NCBI RefSeq assembly: GCF_022213955.1
Contig: NZ_JAKNTW010000021.1
Span: 1-64,000 of the forward strand
DNA: 64,000 bases
From: Dolomitihabitans soli
GTDB taxonomy: Bacteria; Actinomycetota; Actinomycetes; Streptosporangiales; Streptosporangiaceae
Reading direction: 5' to 3'
Of this stretch, positions 45,967 to 54,702 are shown in pieces. The position numbers and the translations under genes were made by a program. The notes under the pieces were generated by a model. The model was not told where the DNA came from. It searched no databases and was given only the letters and a program-made list of their open reading frames with translations. Positions within the stretch are counted from its first letter, which is position 1, and each line of letters begins with the position of its first letter.

Positions 45967-47004
45967 TCAGGCGGGCAGGAGACGCATGAGGAGGTTGCGT
46001 GGTCCTGCCAGGCGGTGGCCGGCCAAGCCGGTCATGCGGCGCGACAACATCACGATGCGCTGGGCGGGTTTCCTGCGTCGGGCGTCGTAGACGTGCAGCC
46101 CGGACTCCACGTCTCCGGCGGTCTGCAGGCAGTCGGTGAGCGCGGCCGCATCCAGCAGCGCTTGACACGCCCCCTGCCCGAGTGAGGGTGTCATGGCGTG
46201 CGCCGCGTCGCCGACCAGAGCGACGTTGCCTGCCACGAACGACTCCAGGTGGGGAGACAGGTCGTAGATCTCGTGCCGCAGCACCGCATCCTCGCCGGCT
46301 TCGGCGAGGATGCGTGGGATGGGGTCGTGCCAGCCCGCGTAGCGGGCGCGCAGGTCGTCAAGGGTTTCGCGGTGGCCCTCAGGGGTGGACACGGCGGCGT
46401 ACCAGTTGGTGGAGCCAGGCTCTTGAGGTGTGATGCCGAACACCTGGCCGGGCCCCCACGTCTCGCCGTGCTCGGGTGGCTCGAATCCGGCGACGCCCCG
46501 CCAGGCCACGATCCCGGTGTAGCGAGGTTGGGTGGCGGTGCCGAAGTAGGCGGTGCGAACCACGCTGCGCAGTCCGTCCGCCCCGACCACCAGGTCGTAG
46601 TCCTTGCGCAGCGACTCCGGGTCGGTGATATTTGTCCCGGTCACGATCGCGGTATCTCCCACGGCGCTGAGCAGCAGGTCCATCAGTGAGATCCGGGACA
46701 GCATCAAGACCGGTGCGCCGCCCTTGCGCTCGATACGTTCCAGTGGCAGATCGGCGATCCGGCGACCGGCAGGCGTGCGGATCCGGGCCTTGCGGTAGGG
46801 GACCGTACGGTGGCGTAGTTCCTCGGCGAGGCCGAGTCGCGCGAGCGCGGCTTGTGCGTCGGGACGTAGGCCGAGCGCGGTGCCCTCCGGTCTGATCTGC
46901 GGCCAGCGTTCGAGCATGGTCACCTCCCAGCCGATGCTGCGCAGCCCGATGGCGGTGGCCAGTCCGCCGATGCCGGCACCGACGACGGCCGCGGTTCTCT
47001 TCAT
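45967..47004 (-). CDS. FAD-dependent monooxygenase
   Basis: A 345-aa flavoprotein monooxygenase of the PHBH/salicylate-hydroxylase type. The GxGxxG FAD site is AAVVGAGIGGLATAIGLRSI. The DG motif is DYDLVVGADGLRSVVR, and the GD motif GNVALVGDAAHAMTPSLGQG. There are no membrane segments. GGAG precedes the ATG at 47004 by 8 nt. Divergent from the TetR gene, with three evenly spaced palindromes between them, so it is very likely the TetR target; the substrate is probably the regulator's aromatic or drug-like ligand. Confidence 0.9.
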   Translation of the reverse strand: MKRTAAVVGAGIGGLATAIGLRSIGWEVTMLERWPQIRPEGTALGLRPDAQAALARLGLAEELRHRTVPYRKARIRTPAGRRIADLPLERIERKGGAPVLMLSRISLMDLLLSAVGDTAIVTGTNITDPESLRKDYDLVVGADGLRSVVRTAYFGTATQPRYTGIVAWRGVAGFEPPEHGETWGPGQVFGITPQEPGSTNWYAAVSTPEGHRETLDDLRARYAGWHDPIPRILAEAGEDAVLRHEIYDLSPHLESFVAGNVALVGDAAHAMTPSLGQGACQALLDAAALTDCLQTAGDVESGLHVYDARRRKPAQRIVMLSRRMTGLAGHRLAGPRNLLMRLLPA

Positions 47005-47031
47005 GTCACATCTCCTTCGTTCACCACAAAT

Positions 47032-47079
47032 GTGGTACCACGGTTGTGGTACCACGGTTGTGGTACCACGGTTGTGGTA
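47032..47079. promoter_or_regulatory. Triple GTGGTACCAC palindrome (TetR operator candidate)
   Basis: GTGGTACCAC occurs at 47032-47041, 47046-47055 and 47060-47069, each exactly 14 bp apart, with a fourth partial copy (GTGGTA) at 47074. It fills the short gap between the divergent monooxygenase and TetR genes. The spacing places successive sites on related faces of the helix and suggests cooperative binding. Confidence 0.75.
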
Positions 47080-47107
47080 GATGAGGCAAGTCGCGATAAT
47101 GAGGGCC

Positions 47108-47695
47108 ATGGCGGAGAACCGGGATCGGCGCGACCAACTGCGTGACTCAGCGATCGAAGTGCTGGCCCATCAGGGCGGCAGAGGGCTGACCCACAGAGCC
47201 GTGGATCGCCAAGCAGGACTGCCGGAGGGCACGGCCAAGAACTACTTCGCCAGCCGCGACGCGCTGCTGCAGGCTGCCGCCGAGCGGTGCGTCGAGCGCT
47301 ACTGGGCCGACCTGAAACGAGCGCAGGCAACCCGGATCGAGGGGCGCGACGGGCTCGTCGCACTGCTGAGCGACCTGCTCGCCCGTGCGCTCACGGCCAA
47401 CAGATCCAGAGTGCTGGCCTACCTCGAGTTACATGCCGAGGCCGCACGAAGGCCGGCCCTGCGGCAGACGCTGGCCGAACTCACCAAGGCCGACTTGGCG
47501 CTGCACCTGGAGTCCCAACGGGCGGCGGGCCTACCCGCGACGCAGGCGGCCGCCGCCATGGTGACCATGTGTGTCAACACGGCCCTGACCTACCTGCTCA
47601 CTCAGACCCCTCAGACGCTCAAGGCCTACGGTCTAGACGATCTCGACACCTTTCTGCGCGACCTCATTGACACCGCCTATTCCCCGAACCGGTAA
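47108..47695 (+). CDS. TetR-family transcriptional regulator
   Basis: A 195-aa repressor. The N-terminal HTH is RDSAIEVLAHQGGRGLTHRA with VDRQAGLPEGTAKNYFASRD, and the all-helical ligand domain follows. ATG 47108 is chosen; ATG 47099 is equally possible and no start has a strong ribosome site, so the mRNA may be near-leaderless. It probably represses itself and the divergent flavin monooxygenase through the triple palindrome. Confidence 0.88.
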   Translation: MAENRDRRDQLRDSAIEVLAHQGGRGLTHRAVDRQAGLPEGTAKNYFASRDALLQAAAERCVERYWADLKRAQATRIEGRDGLVALLSDLLARALTANRSRVLAYLELHAEAARRPALRQTLAELTKADLALHLESQRAAGLPATQAAAAMVTMCVNTALTYLLTQTPQTLKAYGLDDLDTFLRDLIDTAYSPNR

Positions 47696-47835
47696 TGACG
47701 GCCCAGGAGGCCGAGCGCTTCGCCGCCGGGTGCGGCGGCGTGGTGCGGTGGTCAGTGCAGCGGCGTTTGACCTGGATCGCCGCAGGCGAACACGACGGGC
47801 AACCGTGCTCAGCGCGACGTCGACCTGCTTCTCCT

Positions 47836-48153
47836 CGTGCGTGAAGTCCGTACACCTCCGCGCCGACGGCGGTCAGCTCCGCGTGATGGTCGCGAAACCC
47901 GCAGGACTCGGGCGTGCAGCACCGTACGCCGGGAATCAGGTCCCATCCGTCCGGGGACGGTATGCCGGGGCGGCCCGTCATCGGGTAAACGTACAGCACC
48001 ATGCGAGGCCGGCCGGCCGAGCGTGGCGAGGTCGACCGTACGCCGATCGGTGGTGGGCAGAGTCACCGAAGGGATGCCGGCGCCGGGCAGGTGGTCGGCG
48101 CCGACATCATCGAGCGGCACCCGCAGGTTGGCAGGCAGTTCTTCCCAGTTCAT
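47836..48153 (-). pseudogene. Peroxiredoxin (AhpC/TSA family), frameshifted
   Basis: From ATG 48153 the frame reads MNWEELPANLRVPLDDVGAD and IPSVTLPTTDRRTVDLATLG. After a shift near 48005 it continues MVLYVYPMTGRPGIPSPDGW and RCCTPESCGFRDHHAELTAV. The Cys-containing loop CCTPESCGFRDH is characteristic of an actinomycete peroxiredoxin subgroup. The C-terminal half is lost near 47836. Confidence 0.7.
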
Positions 48154-48329
48154 CGGTCTCCCATCGAACACCATCGGGGCTGGTGCCCGCGGGCGCCCAT
48201 GACAAGGCGGCTCCACTATCGAGGACTCACGTGCCCATTCCCATCGTCGCGGACTGGTACATGGCAAGGCGGGACTGACCACGTCTCCCCGGTCGCGGGA
48301 AACCGGTCCGGGATCGCCCTGCCGATGAT

Positions 48330-48450
48330 GACCGGCTACGTCAAGGCCGTGACCGACCCGGCCACCTCGTAGGCGTTGACCCGGTTCAGCACGTCCGGCG
48401 CGACCTGCGTCTGCACGCTGGTCGCCCACATCACCGACCAGAACGCCCAC
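48330..48450 (-). pseudogene. MFS transporter fragment
   Basis: About 35 codons reading FWSVMWATSVQTQVAPDVLN then RVNAYEVAGSVTALT and a stop. This is the loop and helix region of an MFS efflux protein (the conserved RV-Y segment). Nothing upstream or downstream continues it. Confidence 0.55.
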
Positions 48451-48707
48451 GCGCACCTCCCGAGCAGGTGCCGGCCATCAGCAGCGGCAGCGGCCTGTCA
48501 GTAGCTGTGTGTGACCAGTGTCGTCACTAACGCGGCGGCCTGACGGCAGCCACCTGGTGATGCCAGCAACAGCTACGAGGGCGTTGGCGGGGCACGAGCC
48601 AAGTAGGAACTCCTACCAATTGCTGGAGTAGTCCAGACACGTACGCAAGGTTGTGTGCTCCGTTGCCGATCCTCAAGGACCGGTTCGGCGGATCGGAGGT
48701 GGACCGA
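48451..48707. other. Intergenic, no supported gene
   Basis: No frame with family resemblance or ribosome site. Confidence 0.35.
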
Positions 48708-48990
48708 TCAGGCTCTCGGAACAACGTGTGCGTTGGAGGGGTCCTGGGGGTCGTACCTCACGAGGACCCGGCCGTTCAGGGTGTGCTTCCGCTCCGTCGG
48801 CACGGTGCAGGACACGAGGTAGTCGCCCCTCCCCGGGACGGGGAAGGCGACGTTCGCCGTCTGGTACATGCCGATGACCACGTTCTGGCTGTTCCTGCTG
48901 TACTCCACGGGGCCCCAGCCGACAACGCCGCCCGTCGCCTCGGCGGTGCGGCGGGTGCGGGCAGCCTTCGAGCCGGAGCCACCTGACCTG
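48708..48990 (-). pseudogene. C-terminal fragment of an unknown protein
   Basis: An open minus-strand stretch ending GRGDYLVSCTVPTERKHTLN and GRVLVRYDPQDPSNAH reads like the end of a real protein, with strand-rich composition. It has no start of its own: upstream codons run into the coiled-coil remnant in another frame. Family not recognised. Confidence 0.3.
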
Positions 48991-49032
48991 GAGACGATCA
49001 GGTGACGATCGCTGCAGAGATGACGATGAAGA

Positions 49033-49420
49033 TCACCGCGATGCGCGGCTGGTCTCGTCGGTGACCTCGGCGAGAGCGGTTTTGGTCTCGGCGAACCGCT
49101 CGGCCACCCGCGCCCGCTTGCCGCTTTCCTGCTGCAGTTCGCTCGCCAGGCGCTGGATGTCGGCACGGGTAGCGGTCAAGTCGCGGTCGCGCCCGGTCAG
49201 GGTTGCGGTGAGCGCATCGTTGGCGTCGGCCAACTCCTGCATTCTGAGGCGTGCCTGAGTGAGCGGCCAGGTGCTGCGCATCGCGTTCGGCCGCGGCGCG
49301 CGCTTCACGATGCTCACCGACCTCGCGCAGCGTGGCCCGCTCGGCGACCGCGGCTCGCCGCAGCCGGGCGATCTCGACACGGCCGTGGTTGATCGCGTCG
49401 TACAGGGCGCCGTGGCCACG
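49033..49420 (-). pseudogene. Coiled-coil protein fragment (KfrA/integrase-associated type)
   Basis: In two frames the minus strand reads YDAINHGRVEIARLRRAAVA with REVGEHREARAAAERDAQHL, and then QELADANDALTATLTGRDRD, TRADIQRLASELQQESGKRA. This is a long coiled coil as in KfrA-like DNA-binding proteins or in proteins encoded beside tyrosine integrases. The N-terminal DNA-binding part is missing, and a frameshift lies near 49260. It abuts, head to head, an integrase fragment. Confidence 0.45.
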
Positions 49421-49801
49421 GTCGAGATCCACCCCCAACTCCGCACCGAACTGCAGCTCTGGCTCGACGAACGCCCCAACTGGCCCCACGCCGGCGACAA
49501 CCGGGCCCTGTTCCTCAACGCCAAGGGCGGACGACTGACCGCCCGCGCCGCCGGCGGCATCATCACCGAAATCGCCCAGACCGCCGGGCTGGACGATCCC
49601 ACCACCGCGCATGTCCTGCGCCACACGCTCGCCACCACGCTGGTCCGCGGCAAGACCGACCTGGTCCTGGTCGCCGAGATCCTTGGCCACGCCCGCCTGG
49701 AGACCACCCGCCGGTACAGCTTGCCGTCCGACAAGGACAAGGAAGAGGCCCTCAAGCTGACCAACCGGATCGTCCGGGAGATGGGCCCGCTGCCTCAGTG
49801 A
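49415..49801 (+). pseudogene. Tyrosine recombinase, C-terminal fragment
   Basis: About 128 codons: VEIHPQLRTELQLWLDERPN, RALFLNAKGGRLTARAAGGI, then HVLRHTLATTLVRGKTDLVL (box II), AEILGHARLETTRRYSLPSD (His and nucleophilic Tyr). The first catalytic Arg and core-binding domain are missing; homology begins at about 49415. Upstream in frame the DNA is the antisense of the coiled-coil remnant. Confidence 0.75.
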
Positions 49802-50166
49802 CCGCCCGCAAGGTGAGGTCGCGCTCCCCTTTCATGACCGTCCAGCACTCGACCAGCCCGTCGATGCGCATCTGGGATGCGTCATGCCCGACTAGCCCAA
49901 CCCTCCCGGACAGGGCGGGCGGGTTAGGGGATAACGAAAGTTATCTTTAGCGCGGATGCTGATCATGGCTGCGATCTGCACTGGTTCGTCGACATGACTT
50001 CGACGAGCCGGCTCTACGTGTGGCGACTGCCGTCAGCAAGGGCCGATCGTTACCGAAGAGCGATGTCCGAGCTGGGTGGGCGAGGGCTCGGGTTCCCGGT
50101 AGAGGAGACCAGCGGCTCGGAGCTGGCCGAGGGCGTGGAGTTCTGATCGTGCTCCGGTACGGATGG
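49802..50166. other. Intergenic, no supported gene
   Basis: A short AT-richer stretch near 49930-49950 but no credible gene. It separates the mobile-element fossils from the metal-uptake/RiPP locus. Confidence 0.4.
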
Positions 50167-51462
50167 TCAGCGACCAACGGTGTCTCCGGCCAAGTCGTCG
50201 TCGGTTCCGATCAGGGCCATGTGACCGCCCTCCTCGAAGGGTGTGGGCAGGTCGAGTGTACGCAGATCCGTACCGGCCGAGACGTCGAGAAGGTGGATCT
50301 GGCCGTGGCCGCCGCGGGTGACCGCGACCAAAGGGGCGGCTGGTGAGGCGGCGACGGCGCGGCGTTGTACGCCGTCCCAGGGCGTGCCGCCCTTGCGGGG
50401 AGCGCCCTCCATCGGCGGTAGCGGAACGCGAGCGAGGACGGCAGGGTCCTCCGCGCCGACCACAATAAGTTCGTCTCCGTCTGGATGGATCCGGGTGAAG
50501 ACCACTCCACCGGCACAGAAGGCCAGCCGGAAGACAAGGCCCGAGCCGAGGGGCACCCGCCCGATGGTGGCATCGTCGAGCCGGTGCCACCACGCGTCGT
50601 TGGTCCACATCGGCCACTCGCCAGGGTCGTCCGGTCCGCCGCGCACGGTACTCCACAGGGTCCGGCGCGCCGGGTCCAATCGCAGGTAGTAGCCCCGCCC
50701 CCCGTTCTGCCCTGGGGTGTCCCAGGCCAATGGCCGCTCGGCGAGCAGACCGGAGCTGCCGAGGCGGGCGCGATGCACACCAGTGCCGGTGGCGGCGAAC
50801 ACCTGCCCGGTCGCGGGGTCCGCGGCGTCTCCGTGCCCGTCGTCGGGCAGGGGGAGTCGGAGGAGCGGTTCGACCGTGGGGCAGCCAGGAGGCGCGTCCA
50901 GCAGGTGGGAGAGCCGGTAGGCGTCCAATGCCCCGGGCATGCGGTGCCGCAGAAGGACTAGCAAGTCACTCGCACCGGCCGGGCCTCCGGCGTTCGCCGG
51001 GGAAGCGCGGTCGGGGAGTACGGTGACACCCGGTTCGCCGACGCGAGTCCGTACCCGTACCGAACGGGGCCGGACGGCTTCGCCTGTCCCCATGCCCGTC
51101 TGCGGGTTCAGGTCGACGATGGTGAGTAGGTCACTCCACGGTTCCCAGGAGCGGCCGCAGCCGCTGGTCACCGCCACATACTGACCGCCGGGATCGGCGG
51201 CCAGATGTTCGGCGGGAACCGCGACCGCCGCCTTCGCCACCACCACCGGATTACCGGTTCCGGCGGCGAACGGGTCGAGGACGACCAATTCTCCGGCGAG
51301 GTCGTCGACGAAGGCGAGCTTTCCTCCGCCCAAGTGCAGGAAACCGGCGTGCTCGGCGAGATGGTGTCCATTGAGCCGGGCCAGCCGGCGGCCGGTGCGC
51401 GGCTCGATGACGTAGATGACGCCGGCGACGTGGTCGGCCGCGACGAGTCGCAGAGATGTCAC
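50167..51462 (-). CDS. Beta-propeller (WD40/YVTN-like) protein
   Basis: A 431-aa repeat protein. GTG 51462 has TTGGAG 6 nt upstream; the long open frame before it is antisense to the binding protein. Repeated blade-like segments are visible: GVIYVIEPRTGRRLARLNGH, GGKLAFVDDLAGELVVLDPF, VAASPAAPLVAVTRGGHGQI and IHLLDVSAG. No signal peptide, so probably cytoplasmic. It is divergent from the metallophore-binding lipoprotein and shares the Zur-like box, so it should be co-regulated. Its role is unknown; a scaffold or a zinc-economy function is speculation. Confidence 0.75.
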   Translation of the reverse strand: MTSLRLVAADHVAGVIYVIEPRTGRRLARLNGHHLAEHAGFLHLGGGKLAFVDDLAGELVVLDPFAAGTGNPVVVAKAAVAVPAEHLAADPGGQYVAVTSGCGRSWEPWSDLLTIVDLNPQTGMGTGEAVRPRSVRVRTRVGEPGVTVLPDRASPANAGGPAGASDLLVLLRHRMPGALDAYRLSHLLDAPPGCPTVEPLLRLPLPDDGHGDAADPATGQVFAATGTGVHRARLGSSGLLAERPLAWDTPGQNGGRGYYLRLDPARRTLWSTVRGGPDDPGEWPMWTNDAWWHRLDDATIGRVPLGSGLVFRLAFCAGGVVFTRIHPDGDELIVVGAEDPAVLARVPLPPMEGAPRKGGTPWDGVQRRAVAASPAAPLVAVTRGGHGQIHLLDVSAGTDLRTLDLPTPFEEGGHMALIGTDDDLAGDTVGR

Positions 51463-51496
51463 GAATGCTCCAAGGGCATTGAATGTACAGAAACAA

Positions 51497-51511
51497 TGAA
51501 AACCATTATCA
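51497..51511. promoter_or_regulatory. Zur-like box 1 (TGAAAACCATTATCA)
   Basis: An imperfect 7-1-7 palindrome matching 12 of 15 positions of the actinobacterial Zur consensus as I recall it (TGAAAATGATTTTCA). It lies in the gap between the divergent propeller and binding-protein genes and stands out as AT-rich. The assignment to Zur rather than Fur rests on this consensus. Confidence 0.65.
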
Positions 51512-51595
51512 TGCCGGACAATGTGTGCAAGGTCGACCCACGGCCGATCGCCCGCCTCGACCCGACTTGTCACCCTCCCCCGATGAGAGAGAGCA

Positions 51596-52591
51596 ATGAC
51601 CATGCCGCGCACCCAGAGCCGCCTGCTGCGGCCTACCGTCGCGCTCGCCGCCGCCGGGGCCCTGTTGGTCGGCTGTGGAAACGCCAACGACGACCCCGGC
51701 GTGGGCGTCGGCGTCGGCGTCAAGAACGAAGCCGTCGCGAGTTTGCCGCCCGTCCAGCCGGTAGCCGACGCCGACAGCATCACCGACGTACGAGGGAAGA
51801 AGATCTCCCTCGAGCGCGCTCCAGAACGCGTTGTCTGCCTGGTCGCCCTGTGCGATGACATGCTGACCGAGCTCGGCATGGTGCCGACCGCCACCAACTC
51901 CTCGCTCCTCGCCCACCCTCAGTTCCTTGGTAAGGAGAAGGCACAGGAGGTCTCGGTCATCCCGGGCGGTTTCATCAGTCCCGAGATAGAGGCGATCCTG
52001 TCCCACAAGCCGGACCTGGTCATCGGCCTGGAGGACACGCACGGAAAACTTGCGCCCGCACTACAAGGCGCCACCACCTTCTGGCCGGTGCAGCCCACGA
52101 CGTGGCAGGACAGTGTCGCCTACCTACGCGACCTCGCCGCGCTCACCCACCGCGGAGACAAGGCGGTCGCCGCCGAGCAACGGCTGCGGGACAAACTGGC
52201 CCGCGCCGAGAAGGCCAGGAGTGACAAGACAGCGCTGATCGTGTTCGGCAGCGATGAGAACTTCGGCGTGGCCACGCCGGCCGGAGACGTGGCGGCCGGA
52301 CTGTTCCCGCGGATCTGTGACTATCCGTGGCAGAACCGGGGCGTCGAGGGCACCTACAGTCTGGAGGAGATCCTGGCCCAAAACGTCGACGTGCTCTTCG
52401 TGGAGACCATCGCGTTCGGCGCGCCAAGTAGGAAGCTGTCGGAGAAGATGGCCGGCAACCCTCTGTGGTCCCAGATACCGGCAGTCAAGGACGGCAAGGT
52501 AATCGAGGTCGACCCGGAAGTGTGGGCCAAGGGCCGGGGCACTAGATCCCTTGGCATCGTCCTGGATGAAGCTGCGGCCGCCCTCCGATGA
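51596..52591 (+). CDS. Metallophore/iron-type ABC substrate-binding lipoprotein (FecB/BtuF-like)
   Basis: A 331-aa class III binding protein. The lipoprotein signal ends at Cys27 (AAAGALLVGC), followed by a Gly-Val repeat tether (DPGVGVGVGVKN). ITDVRGKKISLERAPERVVC and FISPEIEAILSHKPDLVIGL are typical of proteins binding metal chelates or cobalamin. It starts at ATG 51596; ATG 51602 is possible. First gene of an importer operon with FecCD permeases and ATPase. No His-rich loop typical of free-zinc ZnuA proteins is present, which favours a chelate ligand. Confidence 0.88.
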   Translation: MTMPRTQSRLLRPTVALAAAGALLVGCGNANDDPGVGVGVGVKNEAVASLPPVQPVADADSITDVRGKKISLERAPERVVCLVALCDDMLTELGMVPTATNSSLLAHPQFLGKEKAQEVSVIPGGFISPEIEAILSHKPDLVIGLEDTHGKLAPALQGATTFWPVQPTTWQDSVAYLRDLAALTHRGDKAVAAEQRLRDKLARAEKARSDKTALIVFGSDENFGVATPAGDVAAGLFPRICDYPWQNRGVEGTYSLEEILAQNVDVLFVETIAFGAPSRKLSEKMAGNPLWSQIPAVKDGKVIEVDPEVWAKGRGTRSLGIVLDEAAAALR

Positions 52592-53580
52592 CGCGGACGG
52601 CCGTGCTGGCGGCTGGGCTGCTGGCCGCCGCCGCGCTGTGCGCGCTCTGCCTCGGCACGCTCACCGTCCCGCCGTCCCGACTGCTTGGCGTGCTGCCCGG
52701 CGGCACGGCGGACGGGCTGGAGGCGGTGGTGGTACGGGAAGTCCGGCTGCCCAGGCTACTGCTGGCGCTGATCGCCGGGGCTTGCCTGGGAGCCGCCGGG
52801 CTCATCATGCAGGAGGCGCTGCGCAACCCGCTGGCCGTTCCGGAGATGCTCGGCGTCTCCTCAGGGGCGGCACTGGGCGTCGCCGCTCCCTTGGTGCTCA
52901 CGCTCACCCTGCCCGCCTGGTCTTATCCGCTGTTGGCGTTACTGGGAGCCGGTCTCGGCGGGGTCGTGACGCTCGTCGCCGCCGGTTTCGGCCGGAGCCC
53001 ATCCGCGGTGCTGCTGACCGGGGCCGCGGTGGCGGCTGCGCTGCAGGCTGCGCTGCTGGTGCTGATGGTGATGGCCGATCAGCTCGATCTTCAGGTGATC
53101 TTCCGTTACCTGTTGGGCAGCCTGTCCGGCCGCACCTGGGATGCCTGGAACGGTGTCTGGCCATGGCTGTTGGTGACCGTCCCGCTTCTGGTGCTGTGCG
53201 CTCCGATTTTGTCGGTGCTGCGGCTCGGCGACGAGGACGCGAGTGCCCTCGGACTGCGGGCTCGACACGCCCGGCTGGGGGCGCTGGCCGTCTCCGTACT
53301 GCTCATCGCCCCTGTGGTGGCGGTGTGCGGCCCGATCGCCTGGGTGGGGTTCCTCGCCCCGCATCTGGCGCGGCGGCTACGTCCGGATGCCGACGTGGCC
53401 CGGTTGCTGCCTTGGGCGGTGGTGTGGGGCGCGGTGATCACCGTGTGGGCCGATCAGGCCGCACGTCTGGTTCTCATGCCGGTGGAGACCCCCGTCGGAG
53501 CATGGACAGCGTTGGTAGGGGTACCCGCGGGGGTGGCGCTGCTACGCGGCATCCGCACCGAGCAGAGGACCGGTGCCTGA
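52588..53580 (+). CDS. FecCD-family ABC transporter permease 1
   Basis: A 330-aa permease with about nine to ten helices. The family hallmarks RLLLALIAGACLGAAGLIMQ and EALRNPLAVPEMLGVSSGAA are followed by VCGPIAWVGFLAPHLARRL (the GxIxFVGLxxPH motif). The ATG overlaps the binding-protein stop by 4 bp. Normal partners import siderophores, haem or cobalamin; here the coupling to the RiPP genes suggests the peptide chelate. Confidence 0.9.
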   Translation: MTRTAVLAAGLLAAAALCALCLGTLTVPPSRLLGVLPGGTADGLEAVVVREVRLPRLLLALIAGACLGAAGLIMQEALRNPLAVPEMLGVSSGAALGVAAPLVLTLTLPAWSYPLLALLGAGLGGVVTLVAAGFGRSPSAVLLTGAAVAAALQAALLVLMVMADQLDLQVIFRYLLGSLSGRTWDAWNGVWPWLLVTVPLLVLCAPILSVLRLGDEDASALGLRARHARLGALAVSVLLIAPVVAVCGPIAWVGFLAPHLARRLRPDADVARLLPWAVVWGAVITVWADQAARLVLMPVETPVGAWTALVGVPAGVALLRGIRTEQRTGA

Positions 53581-54659
53581 TGATGCTCACGAGACGGTCC
53601 GCGTCCACGGCCTTCACCGCGCCTCGCGCGGCATCTCCTACACGAAGCCGGCGCCGACCCGCGCTCATCCTCGGTGTGCTGCTGCTCGCCGTGCCCCTGG
53701 CGGCCATGACCGATCTAGCAGCGGGACGCGCACTTGCGGTGGGGGAACTGTGGCAGGCGCTCACGGGCGGCGCGGTGGACCCGATCGCCCACCACCTGGT
53801 CTGGCACGTTCGGCTGCCGAGGGTGCTGGTCGCGCTCGGAGCCGGGGCCAGTCTCGGGCTCGCGGGGCTGATCCTGCAGGCAGCGCTGCGCAACCCGTTG
53901 GCGGCGCCAGAGGTCACGGGGGTCACCCCGGGCGCGGTGCTCGGCGCGGTCGCCGCCACGGGAGCCGGCTTGGCCAACTGGGCATCGCCGGCCGTCGTCG
54001 TGGTCGCCGCGGTCGTCGGTGGCTGCGGCGGGGCGGGGCTGTTGTGGCTGTTGACCGCCCGGGCGCGCGATCCGGACTCCATGGCGGTGCACGGCGTGCT
54101 GGTTTCCGCGGCTCTGGGCGGGCTGACGGCGGTGATTCTGCTGGCCGTACCGGGCGAGCTCGGCAGTTTCGTGCAGTGGATGGTCGGAACCACGGAGGCG
54201 CGGACCTGGGAGCACTGGACGCTGCTGTGGCCGTGGGCGCTGTGCTGGGGTGTCGTCGCCTGCCTGACCGCGAGCCCGCTGATGTTGTTGCGCTGCGGCG
54301 AGCGGGTGGCGGAGGCGGCCGGTCTTGTTCCGGCTCGGGCGCGCGGGTTCGCGCTGCTCTGCGCGGTGGCCCTGACGGCGGGCGCGGTGGCCTCGGTGGG
54401 GGCACTCGGGTTCGTCGGACTCGTCGTGCCGCACGCGGCGCTCGCCCTGCTTGGGGCCGATCTGCGGATCACACTGCCGGGAGCGGCGCTCGGCGGCGCC
54501 GTCGCGGTGTGTGGAGCGGACGCGGCCGCACAGTTGATCTCGCGGGCGGTCACCGCCTGGGGAGCCGAGCATCTCAGCGTCCCGGTCGGCGCAGTGACCA
54601 CCTGCGTGGGCGCGGCAGTGCTGCTGTTTGTCGCTCGCCGGCATGCCGTCGAGCCGTGA
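53580..54659 (+). CDS. FecCD-family ABC transporter permease 2
   Basis: A 359-aa permease, paralogous to the preceding one: RVLVALGAGASLGLAGLILQ, AALRNPLAAPEVTGVTPGAV, then SVGALGFVGLVVPHAALALL. It has an N-terminal basic extension of about 35 residues. ATG 53580 overlaps the upstream stop. The two permeases likely form a heterodimer, as in FecCD and FepDG. Confidence 0.9.
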   Translation: MMLTRRSASTAFTAPRAASPTRSRRRPALILGVLLLAVPLAAMTDLAAGRALAVGELWQALTGGAVDPIAHHLVWHVRLPRVLVALGAGASLGLAGLILQAALRNPLAAPEVTGVTPGAVLGAVAATGAGLANWASPAVVVVAAVVGGCGGAGLLWLLTARARDPDSMAVHGVLVSAALGGLTAVILLAVPGELGSFVQWMVGTTEARTWEHWTLLWPWALCWGVVACLTASPLMLLRCGERVAEAAGLVPARARGFALLCAVALTAGAVASVGALGFVGLVVPHAALALLGADLRITLPGAALGGAVAVCGADAAAQLISRAVTAWGAEHLSVPVGAVTTCVGAAVLLFVARRHAVEP

Positions 54660-54702
54660 TCCGGCGCCCGGGTGTCCCCCACGCGAACGAGGAGTACAGA
54701 CC

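Noticed and set aside
51497-51511. Iron box (DtxR/IdeR or Fur type)
   Set aside because: The TTAGGTTAGGCTAACC-type IdeR consensus is not matched. The TGAAAA...TATCA symmetry fits the Zur consensus better, although a Fur-type site cannot be fully excluded without binding data.
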